From Tenacibaculum sp. 1_MG-2023 (GTDB lineage Bacteria; Bacteroidota; Bacteroidia; Flavobacteriales; Flavobacteriaceae), in the NCBI RefSeq assembly GCF_030547425.1, contig NZ_JAUORH010000013.1:1-64000 (forward strand): a DNA stretch of 64,000 nt. The letters are read 5' to 3'. Below the pieces are notes generated by a model. The model searched no databases and was not told the origin of the DNA. It saw only the letters and a list, made by a program, of their open reading frames with translations. The translations under genes and the position numbers were made by a program. This document shows positions 62,161 to 64,000 of this stretch, piece by piece; position 1 is the stretch's first letter, and each line of letters begins with the position of its first letter.

Positions 62161-62437
62161 TTTTACAGAAGAAAAAAGGTATTTGGAAGCCAAAAAAAAG
62201 GTGAAGCAAGTAAAAGGGTTTTATGCTCATGTTTTGGTAAATATAGTTTCAATAATAATCATTGTAGTAGTAAATTTAAAGTTTTCACCTTATTATCATT
62301 GGTTTTGGTTTCCTGTTATAGGAATAGTACTAGTGACTTTTATTCATTGGATGCTAGTTTTTGGTGTTAACATTTTAGGGCTTGGAAAAGATTGGGAGGA
62401 GAAAAAGATAAACGAATACCTAAATAAAAAAGATTAG
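62150..62437 (+). CDS. 2TM-domain protein (array member 3)
   Basis: A 95-residue 2TM protein with the pattern YLEAKKKVKQVKGFYAHVL, two membrane helices separated by YYHWFWFPVIG, and the tail GLGKDWEEKKINEYL. It overlaps its neighbour by 11 bp and is followed 1 bp later by the next copy. Close in sequence to array member 2, which suggests tandem duplication. Confidence 0.85.
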   Translation: MENNFTEEKRYLEAKKKVKQVKGFYAHVLVNIVSIIIIVVVNLKFSPYYHWFWFPVIGIVLVTFIHWMLVFGVNILGLGKDWEEKKINEYLNKKD

Positions 62438-62438
62438 T

Positions 62439-62777
62439 ATGGAAAATGATTATAAAGAAGAACATAAATATTTATTAGCCAAAAAAAGAGTAGAAAAAAT
62501 AAAAGGATTTTATTGGCATTTGGCAGCATATATAATTGTGAATATATTTATTTCAGTCGTAACTATTATGGGCTTGATGAATGAGGATAAGTTAACTTTT
62601 ATCAAAGCAATAAGCAATTTTGGTGTATATGCCACCTGGTTTTTTTGGGGGATTGGAGTCTTTTTTCATTGGTTAGGAGTATTTGGAACCAATATGTTTT
62701 TTAATAAAGATTGGGAGAAGCGTAAAATACAAGAGTATCTAGATGAACTAAAAAAGAAAGAAAATGGAAACTATTAA
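62439..62777 (+). CDS. 2TM-domain protein (array member 4)
   Basis: A 112-residue 2TM protein, longer in the loop between its membrane helices (LMNEDKLTFIKAISNFG). The N-terminal LLAKKRVEKIKGFYWHLAAY and the tail FFNKDWEKRKIQEYLDELKK are family-typical. It overlaps the next gene by 14 bp. Confidence 0.85.
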   Translation: MENDYKEEHKYLLAKKRVEKIKGFYWHLAAYIIVNIFISVVTIMGLMNEDKLTFIKAISNFGVYATWFFWGIGVFFHWLGVFGTNMFFNKDWEKRKIQEYLDELKKKENGNY

Positions 62778-63072
62778 TAGAGAACAACAATATATAAGAG
62801 CTCAAAAAAGAGTAGATGAAATTAAAAAGTTTTACAAACATTTAGTGGTTTACATGCTTATAAACTTAGTTTTTATAGGAAGAAGAATATATAAAGATAT
62901 TGTTTATAGAGACGAATCTGTTATGGATGCTTTCTTAGATATAAGCAACTATAATTTATTTTTTTTGTGGGGAGTTATAGTATTTTTACACGGATTTAGT
63001 GTCTTTGCAAAAGGAAAATTATTCTCTAAAAAATGGGAAGAGCGAAAGATTAAAGAATACATGAATAAGTAA
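62764..63072 (+). CDS. 2TM-domain protein (array member 5)
   Basis: A 102-residue 2TM protein, the most divergent of the array (IRAQKRVDEIKKFYKHLVVY, loop with RRIYKDIVYRDES, tail FSKKWEERKIKEYMNK). It lies 26 bp before the LytTR response regulator and completes the run of five 2TM modules. Confidence 0.85.
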   Translation: METINREQQYIRAQKRVDEIKKFYKHLVVYMLINLVFIGRRIYKDIVYRDESVMDAFLDISNYNLFFLWGVIVFLHGFSVFAKGKLFSKKWEERKIKEYMNK

Positions 63073-63098
63073 TTGTTAAAAATAGACCAAACTAAACT

Positions 63099-63854
63099 AT
63101 GAATGTTATAATTATTGAAGATGAAAAGCCAGCTGCAAGAAGGTTAAGTAGAATGTTAGCTGAATTAGATATAGAAGTTCAGCAAATGTTGCACTCGGTA
63201 GAAGAATCGATTAATTGGTTTCAAAATAATGAGCATCCCGATTTAATTTTTTTAGACATTCAGCTTTCAGATGGATTATCATTCGAAATTTTTGAAGAAG
63301 TAACTGTAAAATCAGCTATCATTTTTACAACGGCTTATGACGAGTATGCATTAAAAGCGTTCAAGTTAAACTCTATAGATTATCTCTTAAAACCGATAGA
63401 TGAAGATGAGTTAACAATAGCAGTAAATAAATTTAAAGAACATCAACCTATACAAAGTAATATACAAGTTAATATAGATGACATTCGTAAGTTGTTGATT
63501 AACCCTGTTGATAGAAAATACAAAAAACGATTTACTATAAAAGTAGGACAACATTTAAAAATAATTAATACTGAAGATATCGAATGTTTTTATTCAGAAA
63601 ATAAAGCAACCTATATTCACACATCTTCTAATAGAAATTATTTAATAGATAACTCTTTAGAGTATTGGCAAGAAGAGTTAGATCCCGAGCATTTTTTTAG
63701 AGTAAATAGAACATTTATAGTACACATAAATGCGATAAAAGATATTGTTTCATATACTAACTCACGCTTACAATTAAAGTTGCAATCTTACGATGATACT
63801 GAAATAATTGTAAGCAGAGAGCGAGTAAAAGATTTTAAGTGTTTTATTGAGTAA
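63099..63854 (+). CDS. LytTR-family response regulator
   Basis: A 251-residue two-component regulator. The receiver domain has IIEDEKPAARRL, phospho-acceptor Asp53 (LIFLDIQLSDG), a Thr/Ala pair (IFTTAYDEYALKAF), and the Lys in YLLKPIDEDEL. The LytTR DNA-binding domain from about 150 contains KTIKVGQ-like RFTIKVGQHLKIINTEDIEC and FFRVNRTFIVHINAIKDI. It is the natural partner of the upstream LytS-type kinase. Its last bases overlap the convergent oxidoreductase gene. Confidence 0.94.
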   Translation: MNVIIIEDEKPAARRLSRMLAELDIEVQQMLHSVEESINWFQNNEHPDLIFLDIQLSDGLSFEIFEEVTVKSAIIFTTAYDEYALKAFKLNSIDYLLKPIDEDELTIAVNKFKEHQPIQSNIQVNIDDIRKLLINPVDRKYKKRFTIKVGQHLKIINTEDIECFYSENKATYIHTSSNRNYLIDNSLEYWQEELDPEHFFRVNRTFIVHINAIKDIVSYTNSRLQLKLQSYDDTEIIVSRERVKDFKCFIE

Positions 63855-64000
63855 GTAATTTTCTAAACTCATTAATTTTAACTTTAGCATCGGGGTGAAT
63901 TTCATTTCCGTCTTCAGTAAACCAAGCATGAGTACTACCAAGATAATTCATGCCTAAATATTTAGCACTTTCTATAAAAGGCATTTCAAAGCCATCTCTA
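63844..64000 (-). CDS. NAD(P)H-dependent flavodoxin-fold oxidoreductase, C-terminal part
   Basis: The frame enters from the right edge and ends at a TAA at 63844-63846, giving about 51 residues: DGFEMPFIESAKYLGMNYLG, then STHAWFTEDGNEIHPDAKVK and EFRKLL. The layout (MPFIESAKYLGM, the Gly-rich turn, H in STHAW) is that of the C-terminal end of WrbA/azoreductase-type flavodoxin-fold oxidoreductases. The start and FMN site lie outside the window, so the assignment is tentative. It overlaps the LytTR gene end by 11 bp. Confidence 0.55.
   Translation of the reverse strand, partial: RDGFEMPFIESAKYLGMNYLGSTHAWFTEDGNEIHPDAKVKINEFRKLLTQ

Overview
The window is a chromosomal segment of a low-G+C member of the Bacteroidota, almost certainly family Flavobacteriaceae (Tenacibaculum/Polaribacter-like; the genus is inference). 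The sequence evidence is: very AT-rich codon use, promoters of the TAnnTTTG type instead of -35/-10 boxes, almost no Shine-Dalgarno sites, and lineage-typical genes (PorD of the type IX secretion system, Bacteroidota-type omega subunit, 1116-residue SecA, 480-residue GAPDH, 2TM/LytTR signalling proteins, DUF3050, MutS2 without Smr). No rRNA, tRNA, prophage or CRISPR array was seen.

Layout. 1-217 is the decayed end of an IS982-family insertion sequence. 337-6115 is a minus-strand run: metallo-hydrolase, Crp/Fnr-like regulator, membrane protein, nucleoside deoxyribosyltransferase and several uncharacterised envelope proteins. 6156-11116 carries a K+/H+ antiporter and an envelope-stress-like operon (DUF4870, PadR, PspC, NTF2-like). 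11271-13424 holds a DUF4442 protein, a class D beta-lactamase lipoprotein and an AIM24-family protein. A TlpA-like thiol oxidoreductase and histidine ammonia-lyase follow. 16656-19216 is a patch of gene decay around an intact ClC channel gene: a beta-flower protein that has lost its start, a frameshifted and nonsense-mutated gene, and a 5'-truncated isochorismatase. 19338-31399 is mostly housekeeping: mutS2, ung, glycosyltransferase, LpxH-like hydrolase, secA, cobalamin adenosyltransferase, thioesterase, dnaA, LMW phosphatase. 31399-43919 has an RsmI-like methylase, a lytic-transglycosylase-like gene without any canonical start codon, the overlapping dapF-GNAT-mltG operon, an HtrA protease, GAPDH, ligA, lysoplasmalogenase and a WYL regulator.

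43995-57164 includes dapA, a previously unmarked 58-residue double-glycine leader peptide (a RiPP/bacteriocin-like precursor) on the minus strand, ferritin, the conserved bamD-rpoZ-coaBC-porD-recN block, fabI, a DUF3050-glycosyltransferase pair, an ArsC-like protein and release factor 2. 57201-64000 has threonine aldolase, a small beta-barrel protein, an ECF sigma factor with a membrane partner, and a signalling locus: LytS-type histidine kinase fused to a 2TM domain, four further tandem 2TM proteins, and a LytTR response regulator. The window closes inside a flavodoxin-fold oxidoreductase gene.

The observations most worth following are the orphan four-cysteine double-glycine peptide (46677-46853), the apparent ATT initiation of the exported transglycosylase (32155-32742), the kinase/2TM array/LytTR locus, and a recurring arrangement in which the promoter -7 box lies only 4-6 nt before the start codon, implying leaderless mRNAs.
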